Source of the DNA: Methylopila turkensis
GTDB lineage: Bacteria; Pseudomonadota; Alphaproteobacteria; Rhizobiales; Methylopilaceae
Reading direction: 5' to 3'
Length of the DNA stretch: 64,000 bases
Assembly: GCF_027922325.1 (NCBI RefSeq)
Contig: NZ_BSFL01000003.1
Span: forward strand, 496,001-560,000
Shown here: positions 8,882-18,059 of the stretch, in pieces
Numbering within the stretch: position 1 is the stretch's first letter
How the letters are laid out: each line of letters begins with the position of its first letter
The notes under the pieces: generated by a model
What the model saw: the letters and a program-made list of their open reading frames with translations, nothing else
Database searches by the model: none
What the model was told of the DNA's origin: nothing
Program-made: the position numbers and the translations under genes

Positions 8882-9307
8882 TCAGAACTGCTTTTTCATT
8901 GAGCCGAGCGGCAGCGTAGGGTCGCGCCTGACCCAATAGCTGGTGGCCTCCGGACTGCGCTTAAGGCCGAGAAAGTCTTTGCCGGCCCGGCGCATGACAT
9001 AACCCATCGGGGTGAACACTACGAAAAACAGCAACCCCATGATGATTGGGTTGACGACCTTATGCAGCAGCAGGCCGAACTTGAGCCAAACGAGGTTCAG
9101 CGGGCGCAGCGCGGCTGGCGCCAGATAGGCGCAGCCGACGAATGACGCCGACGCAACGCCTGCGACGCCCGCCCCGACCGGGTGGCCGCGCCACCAAAGC
9201 CAGAGCGCGAGAAGCGCGAACACCACCGCGAAGGTGAGGCCGAACGACTTCTCGGAGGGCGGCCGCACGTGCTCGTCGGCGATCAGATTTTCGTGGTGGC
9301 CGGTCAT
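8882..9307 (-). CDS. SxtJ-like membrane protein
   Basis: The 141-residue protein has two N-terminal helices (FGLTFAVVFALLALWLWW and a glycine/alanine-rich second one) and a third around NPIIMGLLFFVVFTPMGYVM, followed by a basic, soluble tail with LKRSPEATSYWVRRD. This layout is that of the SxtJ family found beside carbamoyltransferases. The ATG at 9307 is chosen because GAAGGG lies just upstream. The alternative upstream start is a TTG. It is the first gene of the carbamoyltransferase operon and is divergent from the SGNH hydrolase gene. Its function is not known. Confidence 0.85.
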   Translation of the reverse strand: MTGHHENLIADEHVRPPSEKSFGLTFAVVFALLALWLWWRGHPVGAGVAGVASASFVGCAYLAPAALRPLNLVWLKFGLLLHKVVNPIIMGLLFFVVFTPMGYVMRRAGKDFLGLKRSPEATSYWVRRDPTLPLGSMKKQF

Positions 9308-9435
9308 GAACCCTTCGTTGAACGGCAACGGGCCGCCAGCTTATATGGCAAGATCGCCGGCCTTGAAAGACGCCGCCGATCGCGGCGGCGCAGGCCTACG
9401 CGGCTGCATGACGGACGCTGCGGAGGACGAAAAGC

Positions 9436-10551
9436 TTGAGGACTGTGCTTGTTGCGGCCGTCGCCTGCGTCCTCTTGATGGGCGGCACGTTGCTTGTGCT
9501 GGAAGGCGGCTACGCGGTTTTGAGAGGCGGCCAGCCTGCGCCGAGCGTCACCTACCAGACCCTCGCCATGCTCGGCCTGACGCGGAGCCCGACCGCGGGC
9601 AAGGAGGCCGCTTATGCGCCGTTCTTTTCGCAGGCCGAGGAATTGTCGGACCGGCTCGAGCTCATGAAGGCGTCCGCCGTCGGCGTCGGCAACTCCCCGT
9701 TCCGGGACGCCATGAGCGGGGATGCGGCGATCAACACCAAAATCGACGGCTGCCCGGCCGTGAAGCCCAATCTCAGGAAGACCGCCTTTTTCCTGCGCAC
9801 GAACGCGTTCAATCCGTTCGATCCGCCGACGATCTTCCACGACGTCGGCAAGACGCTTGATCCCCAGCTTGCCGCCTTCTTCGAACGCTATGGTACGCGA
9901 CCCGTCAGCCTGTCCACGAACGCACAGGGCGAGCGGGTCACGGATCCCCTGATCGAGCGGCCACGCAAGGTGCTGGTCGCGGGCGATTCGGTCGCCTTCG
10001 GGGCGATGGTCGACGATTCGGAGACAATCTCGTCGCAGCTCCAGAAGCGCGACGGCGCCCGCCAATACGTCAATCTCGGCGTCGCGGGCGTCGACGCCGA
10101 AGCGATTCTGTGCCGGCTGGAGGACGCCGCGCAGCGCTACCGTGATCAGATCGACGAGCTGGTCTATGTCTATTGCGAGAACGACTTCCAGCCGAAGCGG
10201 CCCTACGGCCGGCCGGACGAGGTGATCGACCGGCTCCGCCAGTTCGCCGCCCGCGAAAAGATCGGCAAGGTGACGGTCGTGTTTTCGCCCTACATCTACA
10301 TGGTCGCCCCGGAACTCACTCGGTTCAGCGGGCATTTCGGCGCGTCCTACCACTACCGCGCGGAGGAGCGGCGTGAGCTGGAACAGGCGGTGAAGGCCGC
10401 TGGGTTCCGCTGGGTCGACATCGGGCTCCTCGCCAAGGAGGAGGAGGCGCGGAGTCGCACCCGCTACGCCATCTTCAGCCTGTTCGTGGACCAAAATCAC
10501 CTGTCGCCGGCGGGCGTCGGCAGACTGGTCGACGCGCTTCACGCCAATTGA
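9436..10551 (+). CDS. Membrane-anchored SGNH/GDSL-type hydrolase
   Basis: The 371-residue protein has an N-terminal signal or anchor helix (TVLVAAVACVLLMGGTLLVL). A C-terminal SGNH domain carries the nucleophile block VAGDSVAFGAM, the block-III Asn region in YCENDF and the catalytic Asp-His pair in DQNHLSPAG. The start is TTG at 9436, which decides the frame: GGAGG lies nine bases upstream and there is no nearby ATG. It would act in the periplasm as an esterase or acyl/acetyl-transfer partner. It is divergent from the SxtJ-like/carbamoyltransferase operon, and such hydrolases often accompany that cassette. The substrate is unknown. Confidence 0.82.
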   Translation: MRTVLVAAVACVLLMGGTLLVLEGGYAVLRGGQPAPSVTYQTLAMLGLTRSPTAGKEAAYAPFFSQAEELSDRLELMKASAVGVGNSPFRDAMSGDAAINTKIDGCPAVKPNLRKTAFFLRTNAFNPFDPPTIFHDVGKTLDPQLAAFFERYGTRPVSLSTNAQGERVTDPLIERPRKVLVAGDSVAFGAMVDDSETISSQLQKRDGARQYVNLGVAGVDAEAILCRLEDAAQRYRDQIDELVYVYCENDFQPKRPYGRPDEVIDRLRQFAAREKIGKVTVVFSPYIYMVAPELTRFSGHFGASYHYRAEERRELEQAVKAAGFRWVDIGLLAKEEEARSRTRYAIFSLFVDQNHLSPAGVGRLVDALHAN

Positions 10552-10606
10552 CCAAGCTCGGACAGCCGAGCGGCGCCCTTCGGATCTCGTCGCTTGCAAG
10601 GTCGCC

Positions 10607-10696
10607 TGGCGGAAGGGGTGGGATTCGAACCCACGGTGGAGTCGCCCCCACGGCGGTTTTCAAGACCGCTGCCTTAAACCACTCGGCCACCCTTCC
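10607..10696 (-). tRNA. tRNA-Ser (anticodon UGA)
   Basis: The minus strand folds as a class II tRNA. The acceptor stem is GGAAGGG/CCCTTCC, the D-arm is GGCCGAGTGG, and the anticodon stem GCGGT/ACCGC has loop CTTGAAA, giving anticodon UGA. A long variable arm follows, and the T-arm contains GGTTCGAATCCC. The discriminator base is G and the CCA end is encoded (10607-10609). Confidence 0.96.
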
Positions 10697-10803
10697 CGCG
10701 CGGCGCGGATGATGGCGGAGCGGCGCCGGCGCCGCAACTGCGCGCATCCGACGCCGCCTTCGGCGCGTACGCTTTTCATCGTTCACCTTTGAAGGAGGCC
10801 GGC

Positions 10804-11193
10804 ATGCGTCCGATGTCCGTCGCCCTTACCGCCGCAGCGCTGGTTTCAGGCCTCGCCGGGGCCGCGCGCGCCGAGCAACTGCAAGGCGATTCGCTTCTCG
10901 GGGCGATCTCGGGGAAACGGGTGTTTCTCGCCACGCCGCTCGGCGGCGAGTTCCCGCTCAACTACCGCGCCAACGGCGTCGTCGACGGCTCGGGCGAAGC
11001 CGTTGGGCTCGGGCGCTTCATGCAGCCGACAGACAGCGGGCGTTGGTGGGTCGACGGGGCGAAGCTCTGCCAGAAATGGCGGAGTTGGTACAATGGTAAG
11101 CAATTCTGCTTCAGCATCACGAGCGCCGGCCCGGGAAAGATCACCTGGGCGCGCGACGACGGCCTGACGGGCACCGCCCGAATCGAGCCTTGA
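10804..11193 (+). CDS. Hypothetical secreted protein
   Basis: The 129-residue protein has a signal peptide (MRPMSVALTAAALVSGLAGAARA, cleavage before EQLQ). The mature part is small, with two cysteines (KLCQKW and QFCFSI) that could form a disulfide, and a tryptophan-rich middle (RWWVDGAKLCQKWRSWY). GAAGGAGG just upstream selects the ATG at 10804 over the in-frame TTG at 10789. Small periplasmic proteins with this kind of WxxDGxxLCQKW segment are common in rhizobia, but their function is unknown. Confidence 0.75.
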   Translation: MRPMSVALTAAALVSGLAGAARAEQLQGDSLLGAISGKRVFLATPLGGEFPLNYRANGVVDGSGEAVGLGRFMQPTDSGRWWVDGAKLCQKWRSWYNGKQFCFSITSAGPGKITWARDDGLTGTARIEP

Positions 11194-11375
11194 GGCGGCG
11201 CGCGCGGAACGCCGCGCCGCATTCTTGCCTTATTTTCGACGCTTGCTCTAACCTGACTGTGGCTCTGTCGTGACAGGGTCAGCATACGAGGGGGAAGGCG
11301 CAGCTTCGGCGCGCGGTCGACGTCTGCGGAAAAAGCCGCGGCGCTCGGCGTCCCCCCTGGCAGGGACTGGACGGC

Positions 11376-12602
11376 ATGACCGACGCGGCGACGACTGAAC
11401 GCACCCAACGTCGCCGCGCCTTTCGCCCGTTCCCTTCCCGATCCGACGTTTCGTTTTCGCGCTTCGCCCTCGGGCGGGTCGCCGCCGCGTCGGTCGCGGC
11501 GCTGGCCTGCGGCCTGGTCGCAGGCTGCTCGGCGCAGACCGGGCGTCCGGTCGCCGCCGCGACGAGCGCGCCGGCCGCGCCTGCAGCCGCCGTCGCCCAG
11601 GCGCCGCAGCAGGACGCGGTGAAGACCGCGTCCGCGCAGCCGGCCCAGGTCCGCGCCGCCGGCGGCCGCGCGGTCGCCGCGTCCGGCTCCCGCCGGACGA
11701 ACGCGGTCGGCCTCGCCTCCTGGTACGGATCCCGCTTCCACGGCCGCCGCACCGCGAACGGCGAGACCTACGACATGCGCGCGCTGACCGCGGCGCACCC
11801 GTCGCTGCCGCTGCCGTCCTACGTCCGCGTCACCAACGTCTCCAACGGCCGGTCGCTGGTCGTGCGCGTCAACGATCGCGGTCCGTTCCACCGTGGCCGC
11901 ATCATCGACGTCTCGAGCCGCGCCGCCGACGTGCTGGGCTTCAAGTCGTCCGGGGTCGGCAACGTGAAGGTCGACTATGTCGGCCCCGCGTCGACGAGCG
12001 GCAGCGAGGACCTCAAGCTGCTCGCGACCTACCAGGAATTCGGCCGTCCCACGGCGCCGGAAGGCGTGCAGATGGCGTCGCTGAAGCCGGTGCGGGACGC
12101 CGACCTCGTCAACGGGGCAGGGGCCGCGCCGACCGTCGTCGCGGCGGCCCAGCCGGTCCGGGCCCAGACCAACGCGCCGGTCGCCGCAGCGGCGGCTACG
12201 CCGGTTCGTCCGGAGCCGCCGCAGGCTCCGGTGGTCGCCTACGCGGCGCAGCCGGCCGCGAAGCCCTCCGCGCTCGGCGCGCCGCTGGTCCAGACCGCGC
12301 GCGTCACAGCCGCTCCGGCCGAGGCTCCGGCGCGAAAGGCGCCTGCGCCGCAGATCGCGCTGAAGCCGGCCATTGCGCCCGCGCCCGCCAAGCGGGTGGT
12401 CCAGCCCGCCGAGCCCGTGCTCGCCTCCGTCGCGCCGGCGATCGGCGCGGAGGAGGAGCCGGCGGCGCCTGCCGCCGTGGAGCCGGAACGCCGCCGCGCC
12501 GGCGGCTCCGAGGTCTCGGCGCGCATCGCGGCGAGCTTCGAGGGCTTCGATTCCTTCGCGAAGCCGCAGGACGGCGCCGCCGCCTTCAACAGCCTGCGCT
12601 AA
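11376..12602 (+). CDS. rlpA: RlpA-type septal ring lytic transglycosylase lipoprotein
   Basis: The 408-residue protein has a hydrophobic N-terminal segment ending in a lipobox (CGLVAGC), so the cysteine is probably lipidated. The double-psi beta-barrel domain follows at about residues 110-200, with GLASWYGSRFHGRRTANGE, the catalytic-type Asp in VRVNDRGPF and GRIIDVSSRAADVLGF. The C-terminal half is a long Ala/Pro-rich low-complexity region with no SPOR domain that I can see. It should act on glycan strands lacking stem peptides at the cell envelope. It lies just upstream of a DD-carboxypeptidase-like gene, another cell-wall protein. Confidence 0.9.
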   Translation: MTDAATTERTQRRRAFRPFPSRSDVSFSRFALGRVAAASVAALACGLVAGCSAQTGRPVAAATSAPAAPAAAVAQAPQQDAVKTASAQPAQVRAAGGRAVAASGSRRTNAVGLASWYGSRFHGRRTANGETYDMRALTAAHPSLPLPSYVRVTNVSNGRSLVVRVNDRGPFHRGRIIDVSSRAADVLGFKSSGVGNVKVDYVGPASTSGSEDLKLLATYQEFGRPTAPEGVQMASLKPVRDADLVNGAGAAPTVVAAAQPVRAQTNAPVAAAAATPVRPEPPQAPVVAYAAQPAAKPSALGAPLVQTARVTAAPAEAPARKAPAPQIALKPAIAPAPAKRVVQPAEPVLASVAPAIGAEEEPAAPAAVEPERRRAGGSEVSARIAASFEGFDSFAKPQDGAAAFNSLR

Positions 12603-12688
12603 CCAAGCTCGCGCGCGCGGCCTACGCGCCGTTGTGCGCGCGCCCGCGCGGCCGTATCCTGACGCCGTAGCGTTTTCGGGAGGCGGCG

Positions 12689-13900
12689 GTGGTCTGGCTG
12701 TGCGGTCGTTCGGTCGCCCGTGGCGCGGTCGCCGTGGCGGCGCTTCTTGGGCTCGGCCTCTTCGCCGCGCCGACCCGCGCCGCGTCCCCGGCCGCGAAGG
12801 ACACGCGGACCGAGGCGCCGATCGCCTTCCTCTACGACGTCACCGCCGACGCCGCCCTGTTCGCCAAGCAGGCCGACCTGCCGTCGCCGCCCGCCAGCAT
12901 GGCGACGCTGATGACGACCGAGATCGTATTCAAGGCGCTCGCGGACGGGGCGCTGAAGGCGGACGACCAGTTCAAGGTGACCGAGGACGCGTGGCGGCGG
13001 GGAGGGGCTCCTTCCCGCAGCTCCGCCATGTTCGCCAAGCTCAACTCGCAGGTCTCGGTGTCGGACCTGCTCCGCGGCGTGATCGTGCAGTCCGGCGGCG
13101 ACGCCGCGATCACGCTCGCGACCGGCCTCGCCGGATCGGAGACCGCCTTCGCCGAGCGCATGAACGAGCGCGCCAAGGCGCTCGGCCTCACCCGCTCCAC
13201 CTTCCGCAACGCCACCGGCCAGCCGGACCCGGCGCAGACGATGACCGCGCGCGACATCGCCCGGCTCGCGGCGCACATCATCCGCGTCTACCCCGACCGC
13301 TACGCGATGTTCGCGGAGCCGGAGTTCACCTGGAACAAGATCACCCAGCGCAACCGCAATCCGCTGCTCGCCGAGTATCCCGGCGCCGACGGCCTGAAGA
13401 CCGGCTTCACGGCGGATTCGGGCTACGGCCTGGTCGGGTCGGTGACGCGCGACGGGCGGCGCCTGATCGTGGTGCTGAACGGGCTCGAGACCGCGAAGGC
13501 CCGCGCCGCGGAGGCGCGCAAGCTGCTGGACTGGGGCTTCGACGCGTTCCAACGCCGCCGCCTGTTCGAGGCGGAGGAGCAGGTCGCCGAGGCGCGCGTG
13601 TTCGGCGGAGCGCAGCGCTATGTCCCGCTGATCGCCGACGCGGCCGTCGACGTGCTCACGCCGAAGAACGACGACGCCCGCATCGTCGCGCGGGTCGTCT
13701 ATGACGGGCCGATCACGGCCCCGGTCGAGAAGGGCGCGCGGATCGGCGTGCTGCGGGTGTGGCGTGGCGACATGCTCTCGGTCGAGACGCCGCTGCGCGC
13801 CGGCGAGGCGGTGCCGGAAGGCGACCTCGGCCGCCGCGCGGTCGACGGCGCGCTGGAGCTGGTCGGCGACTGGTTCGATCAGGTCATCGCCAGGATCTGA
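12689..13900 (+). CDS. DacF-like D-alanyl-D-alanine carboxypeptidase family protein with altered active site
   Basis: The 403-residue protein starts with GTG, with GGGAGG upstream, and has an N-terminal signal sequence. The fold and length match rhizobial DacF proteins: a peptidase S11 domain, the segment FTWNKITQRNRNPLL and a C-terminal beta-sandwich domain. Of the three penicillin-binding motifs, KTG is intact (residues 237-239). The SxxK motif reads SMAT (residues 70-73), with Thr in place of the essential Lys, and the SxN motif reads SGG (135-137). The protein may be a catalytically dead peptidoglycan-binding or regulatory form. It overlaps tmk by one base (TGATG). Confidence 0.85.
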   Translation: MVWLCGRSVARGAVAVAALLGLGLFAAPTRAASPAAKDTRTEAPIAFLYDVTADAALFAKQADLPSPPASMATLMTTEIVFKALADGALKADDQFKVTEDAWRRGGAPSRSSAMFAKLNSQVSVSDLLRGVIVQSGGDAAITLATGLAGSETAFAERMNERAKALGLTRSTFRNATGQPDPAQTMTARDIARLAAHIIRVYPDRYAMFAEPEFTWNKITQRNRNPLLAEYPGADGLKTGFTADSGYGLVGSVTRDGRRLIVVLNGLETAKARAAEARKLLDWGFDAFQRRRLFEAEEQVAEARVFGGAQRYVPLIADAAVDVLTPKNDDARIVARVVYDGPITAPVEKGARIGVLRVWRGDMLSVETPLRAGEAVPEGDLGRRAVDGALELVGDWFDQVIARI

Positions 13901-14598
13901 TGTCGGCCGTCCCCATCTCCGCCCCGGCCGGCGCCGGCGGACGCTTCATCACCTTCGAAGGCGGGGAGGGCGTCGGCAAGTCGACCCAGCTCCGTCGGCT
14001 CGCCGAACGGCTCCAGGCCGCGGGCGTCGCCGTCACCGTCACCCGCGAGCCCGGCGGTTCGCCCCGCGCCGAGCAGCTCCGGGCGTTCCTGCTGTCCGGC
14101 AAGGCCAAGCGCTACGGAACCTCAGCGGAGACCGCGCTGATCGCGGCGGGGCGCGCCGATCACGTCGACCGGCTGATCCGCCCGGCGCTGAAGCGCGGAG
14201 ACTGGGTGCTGTGCGACCGCTTCATCGATTCGACGCGCTGCTATCAGGGCGTGCTCGGCCAGGCGCCTGAGCGCCTGATCGCCGGGCTCGAACGCCTCGC
14301 CGCGCGCGACGTCATGCCCGATCTGACCCTGATCCTCGACGCGCCCGCCTCCGTCGGACTGGGACGCGCGCGCCGCAGGGCGGGGCTGGACGCGGCCGCG
14401 GATCGTTTCGAGAGCGAGGACGAGAGCTTTCACCAGAGGCTGCGCGAGGCGTTCATCGAGATCGCGCGCCACGAGCCCGAGCGCTGCCTGCTGATCGACG
14501 CGCTGGGCGACGCCGACGCGGTCGCGGCGCGCATTTGGGACGGCGTCGTGCGGCGCTGGCCGGAGCTCGCGACGCAAACGAAGGAGGCCGCGCGATGA
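13900..14598 (+). CDS. tmk: Thymidylate kinase
   Basis: The 232-residue kinase makes dTDP from dTMP. The P-loop FEGGEGVGKST lies at residues 20-29, the DR(Y/F)-type motif is CDRFIDSTRCYQG, and the substrate-binding Arg lies in TREPGGSPRAE. A LID-like segment follows LILDAPASVGLGRARRR. The ATG at 13900 shares a base with the stop of the upstream gene, and its own stop overlaps holB by four bases. The tmk-holB pairing is common in bacteria. Confidence 0.96.
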   Translation: MSAVPISAPAGAGGRFITFEGGEGVGKSTQLRRLAERLQAAGVAVTVTREPGGSPRAEQLRAFLLSGKAKRYGTSAETALIAAGRADHVDRLIRPALKRGDWVLCDRFIDSTRCYQGVLGQAPERLIAGLERLAARDVMPDLTLILDAPASVGLGRARRRAGLDAAADRFESEDESFHQRLREAFIEIARHEPERCLLIDALGDADAVAARIWDGVVRRWPELATQTKEAAR

Positions 14599-15659
14599 GC
14601 GACGCAGAAGGCGCGCCCGAGTCCGACCGGCGCGATTCCTGTCCGCATCCGCGCGAGACCTTCGCCTTCGTGGGCAACCGCGCGGCCGAGGCCGATCTCC
14701 TGGCGTCCTTCGCCTCCGGCCGGATGCACCACGCCTGGCTGATCTCCGGCGTCGAGGGCGTCGGCAAGGCGACGCTGGCCTACCGGCTGGCCCGCTTCAT
14801 TCTCGCCAATCCCGACCCTGCGGCGGACGCCGTGCGGCGCGCGGCGAACCTCTCCGTGCCGCAGGACGCGCCGGCGGCGCGCCGCGTCGCCCGGATGTCG
14901 CATCCGGACCTGCTCGCGCTGCGGCGCGGCTGGAACGCGGACCGCAAGGCGTTCTACGGCGACATCCGCGTCGACGACGTCCGGCGGGCGACCACGTTCT
15001 TCGGCGCGACGGCGGGCGAGGGCGGCTGGCGGGTCGCGATCGTCGACACCGCCGACGACATGAACGGCGCCGCGGCGAACGCGCTGCTCAAGGTGCTGGA
15101 GGAGCCTCCGCCGCGCGCGGTGTTCCTGCTGCTGTCGGCCGCGCCCCGCTCCCTGCCCGCGCCCGTGCGCTCCCGGTGCCGGACGCTGGCGCTTGCGCCG
15201 CTCGCCGCAGAGGAGACGCTCGCGGTTCTCCGCGGCCTGCCGGAGATCGCCGAGCCGCACGACGCCGACGCGCTGCGCCGCGCGGCCGAGCTCGGCGAGG
15301 GCAGCGTGGCGCGCGCGCTGTCGCTGCTCGCGAGCGACGGCGCCTCGCTCCACACGGCCGTGGCGGCGCTGTTCGACAAGCTGCCGCAGGTCGACGTGAA
15401 GGCGGCCCATGCGCTCGCCGAGGATCTGGCGAAGCGCGGCGCGGAGGCGCGGTTCGCGCTGTTCGTGACGCTCGTCGGCGACTGGCTGCACCAGCGCGTC
15501 CGCGCCGGCGCCGCGGTGCGGGAGCCGCGCCTTGCGCGCCTAGCCGAGGTATGGGAAAAAACCGCCCGCTCCGCGCGTGAAATCGAGGTGTTCAACCTCG
15601 ACCGGCGGCCCTTTGTTCTCGAGACGCTTCAGCAGCTTGCCGGACTCGCGCGCCGCTGA
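14595..15659 (+). CDS. holB: DNA polymerase III subunit delta'
   Basis: The 354-residue clamp-loader AAA+ subunit has a degenerate P-loop (ISGVEGVGKATLAYRLARF), the segment VRRATTFFGATAGEGGWRVAIVD split by beta strands, the Walker B/sensor region ANALLKVLEEPPPRAVFLLLS and the arginine-finger SRC motif in PVRSRCRTL. The DnaX-type zinc cysteines are not evident, as expected for an alphaproteobacterial delta'. AAGGAGG precedes the ATG at 14595, which lies within the end of tmk (ATGA overlap). Confidence 0.94.
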   Translation: MSDAEGAPESDRRDSCPHPRETFAFVGNRAAEADLLASFASGRMHHAWLISGVEGVGKATLAYRLARFILANPDPAADAVRRAANLSVPQDAPAARRVARMSHPDLLALRRGWNADRKAFYGDIRVDDVRRATTFFGATAGEGGWRVAIVDTADDMNGAAANALLKVLEEPPPRAVFLLLSAAPRSLPAPVRSRCRTLALAPLAAEETLAVLRGLPEIAEPHDADALRRAAELGEGSVARALSLLASDGASLHTAVAALFDKLPQVDVKAAHALAEDLAKRGAEARFALFVTLVGDWLHQRVRAGAAVREPRLARLAEVWEKTARSAREIEVFNLDRRPFVLETLQQLAGLARR

Positions 15660-15687
15660 GGCCGGCTTGAGCCCGAGAGTGTGATCG

Positions 15688-17244
15688 ATGGCGACCGCAG
15701 CCCAGCCCTACTACGTCACGACCGCCATCGCCTACCCCAACGGGGCGCCGCACATCGGCCATGTCTACGAGGCGATCGCCACCGACGCGATTGCCCGTTT
15801 CCACCGGCTCGACGGCCGCGACGTGCGCTTCCTCACCGGCACCGACGAGCACGGCCTGAAGATGGCCCAGACCGCCGCCCGCGAGGGCGTGCCGCCGCTC
15901 GACTGGGCGACGCGGAACGCCGAGCGCTTTCGCGCGATGGACGAGCGCTACGGGGTCTCCTTCGACCGCTTCATCCGCACCACCGACGCGGACCACTACG
16001 CCGCGAGCCAGGAGCTGTGGCGGCGGATGAAGGCCGCCGGCGACATCTATCTCGGCAAGTATGAGGGCTGGTACTCGGTCCGCGACGAGGCCTATTTCGA
16101 CGAGAGCGAGACGACGCTGGGCGAGGACGGCTCCCGCAAGGCGCCGACCGGCGCGCCGGTGGAGTGGGTGGTCGAGGAAAGCTACTTCTTCCGGCTGTCG
16201 GCCTATCAGGACCGGCTGCTCAAGCTCTACGAGGAGCAGCCCGGCTTCGTCGGCCCGGACTTCCGCCGCAACGAGGTGGTCGCCTTCGTGAAGCGCGGGC
16301 TGAACGACCTTTCGATCAGCCGCACCACCTTCGACTGGGGCGTGCCGGTGCCGGACGACCCGAAGCACGTCATGTACGTCTGGGTCGACGCGCTGACGAA
16401 CTACCTCACCGGAGCCGGGTTCCCGGACGAGGCCAGCGACCTCAGGCGCTTCTGGCCGGCCGACCTGCACGTCATCGGCAAGGACATCATCCGCTTCCAC
16501 ACGGTCTACTGGCCGGCCTTCCTCATGTCGGCGGGCCTCGCCTTGCCGAAGCGCGTCTTCGCCCACGGGTTCGTCAACAACCGCGGTGAGAAGATGTCGA
16601 AGTCGGTCGGCAACGTGATCGACCCCTTCACCTTCGCCGACGCCTATGGCGTCGACGCGATCCGTTACTTCCTGCTGCGGGACACCCCGTTCGGGCAGGA
16701 CGGCAACTACACCCACGAGACCATCGTCGGCCGCATCAACGCCGACCTCGCCAACGACCTCGGCAACCTGGCCCAGCGTTCGCTGTCGATGATCGCGAAG
16801 AACTGCGAGGGCAGGGCGCCTAGCCCCGGCCCCCTCGCCTCCGCGGACGAGGCCGTGCTCGCCGCGGTCGACGGCCTCGGCGCGACCGTGCGCGCGGCGG
16901 TCGGCGACGTCGCGCTGCACGCCGCGCTCGCCGCGATCTGGAGCGTCATCGCCGAGACCAACCGCTATTTCGCCAACGCAGAGCCCTGGGCGCTGAAGAA
17001 GACCGATCCCGAACGCATGGGCACGGTGCTCTACGTCACCGCCGAGTCTGTCCGGAACGTCGCGATCCTGACGCAGCCTTTCATGCCGACGGCCTCCGCG
17101 AAGCTGCTCGACCTGCTCGCCGTCCCCGAGGACGCGCGGAGCTTCGCGTCGCTCGGCGGGGCGGGGCGCCTCGCGCCCGGCGCGACGCTGCCGGCGCCGC
17201 AGGGCGTGTTCCCACGCTACGTCGAGCCGGAGGCCGCGGCGTGA
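15688..17244 (+). CDS. metG: Methionyl-tRNA synthetase
   Basis: The 518-residue class I synthetase charges tRNA-Met. The HIGH-type signature is [18 protein letters not shown] and the KMSKS loop is [13 protein letters not shown]. The anticodon-binding helical domain follows ([14 protein letters not shown]). The length is that of the short form, without the C-terminal dimerisation domain. It ends in a four-base overlap with the GTG start of the tatD-family gene, so the tmk-holB-metG-tatD-MBL genes form one operon. Confidence 0.97.
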   Translation: MATAAQPYYVTTAIAYPNGAPHIGHVYEAIATDAIARFHRLDGRDVRFLTGTDEHGLKMAQTAAREGVPPLDWATRNAERFRAMDERYGVSFDRFIRTTDADHYAASQELWRRMKAAGDIYLGKYEGWYSVRDEAYFDESETTLGEDGSRKAPTGAPVEWVVEESYFFRLSAYQDRLLKLYEEQPGFVGPDFRRNEVVAFVKRGLNDLSISRTTFDWGVPVPDDPKHVMYVWVDALTNYLTGAGFPDEASDLRRFWPADLHVIGKDIIRFHTVYWPAFLMSAGLALPKRVFAHGFVNNRGEKMSKSVGNVIDPFTFADAYGVDAIRYFLLRDTPFGQDGNYTHETIVGRINADLANDLGNLAQRSLSMIAKNCEGRAPSPGPLASADEAVLAAVDGLGATVRAAVGDVALHAALAAIWSVIAETNRYFANAEPWALKKTDPERMGTVLYVTAESVRNVAILTQPFMPTASAKLLDLLAVPEDARSFASLGGAGRLAPGATLPAPQGVFPRYVEPEAAA

Positions 17245-18059
17245 CCGGGGCGCTCGTCGACAGCCACTGCCATCTCGACTTTCCGGACTTCGCCGCCGAG
17301 CAGGACGGGATCGTCGCGCGGGCGCATGCGGCCGGCGTCGGGCTGATGTTGACGATCTCGACGCGGGTCCGCCGCTTCGACCAGATTCTGGCGCTCATCG
17401 AGCGCCACCCGTCCGTCTACGGAACGGTCGGCACCCACCCGCACAACGCCCATGAGGAGCTCGACGTCACCGCGGACGAGCTGATCCGGCTCGCGGAGCA
17501 TCCGAAGATCGTCGGCTTCGGCGAGGCCGGGCTCGACTATCACTACGAGGGCGACTACGCGGCGCAGGAGCGTGGCTTCCGCACGCACATCGCCGCGGCG
17601 CGCGAAGCTCGGCTGCCGCTCGTGATCCACGCGCGCTCCGCCGACGACGCCATGATCGCGGTGCTCGAGGACGAGATGGGGAAGGGCGCCTTCCCCGCCG
17701 TCCTGCACTGCTTCTCGTCGGGGCCGGAGCTCGCGCGCCGCGGCGCCGCGCTCGGGCTCTACGTGTCGTTCTCCGGCATCCTGACCTTCCGGCGCTCCGA
17801 CGAGCTGCGCGCCATCGCGGCCGAGGTCCCGGCCGACCGCCTGCTGGTGGAGACCGACGCGCCCTACCTCGCGCCCGAACCGTACCGCGGCAAGCGCAAC
17901 GAGCCGGCCTACGCCGCGAACACCGCCGCCGTGCTGGCCAAGCTCCGCGGCTGGAGCGAGGCGGAATGCCGGTCGATCACGACCGACAATTTCTTCCGTC
18001 TCTTCAATAAGACGCCACGATCCGCTCTCACGACGCTCGAGCCGGCGGGCGCCGCGTGA
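17241..18059 (+). CDS. TatD family metal-dependent hydrolase (DNase-like)
   Basis: The 272-residue TIM-barrel hydrolase has the metal-binding start [12 protein letters not shown], a central Glu in [11 protein letters not shown], the histidines in [10 protein letters not shown] and LHCFSSG, and the final Asp in [20 protein letters not shown]. The family includes 3'-5' exonucleases and D-aminoacyl-tRNA deacylase activities. The GTG start at 17241 overlaps the metG stop, and the stop overlaps the next GTG start (18056). Confidence 0.93.
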   Translation: MTGALVDSHCHLDFPDFAAEQDGIVARAHAAGVGLMLTISTRVRRFDQILALIERHPSVYGTVGTHPHNAHEELDVTADELIRLAEHPKIVGFGEAGLDYHYEGDYAAQERGFRTHIAAAREARLPLVIHARSADDAMIAVLEDEMGKGAFPAVLHCFSSGPELARRGAALGLYVSFSGILTFRRSDELRAIAAEVPADRLLVETDAPYLAPEPYRGKRNEPAYAANTAAVLAKLRGWSEAECRSITTDNFFRLFNKTPRSALTTLEPAGAA

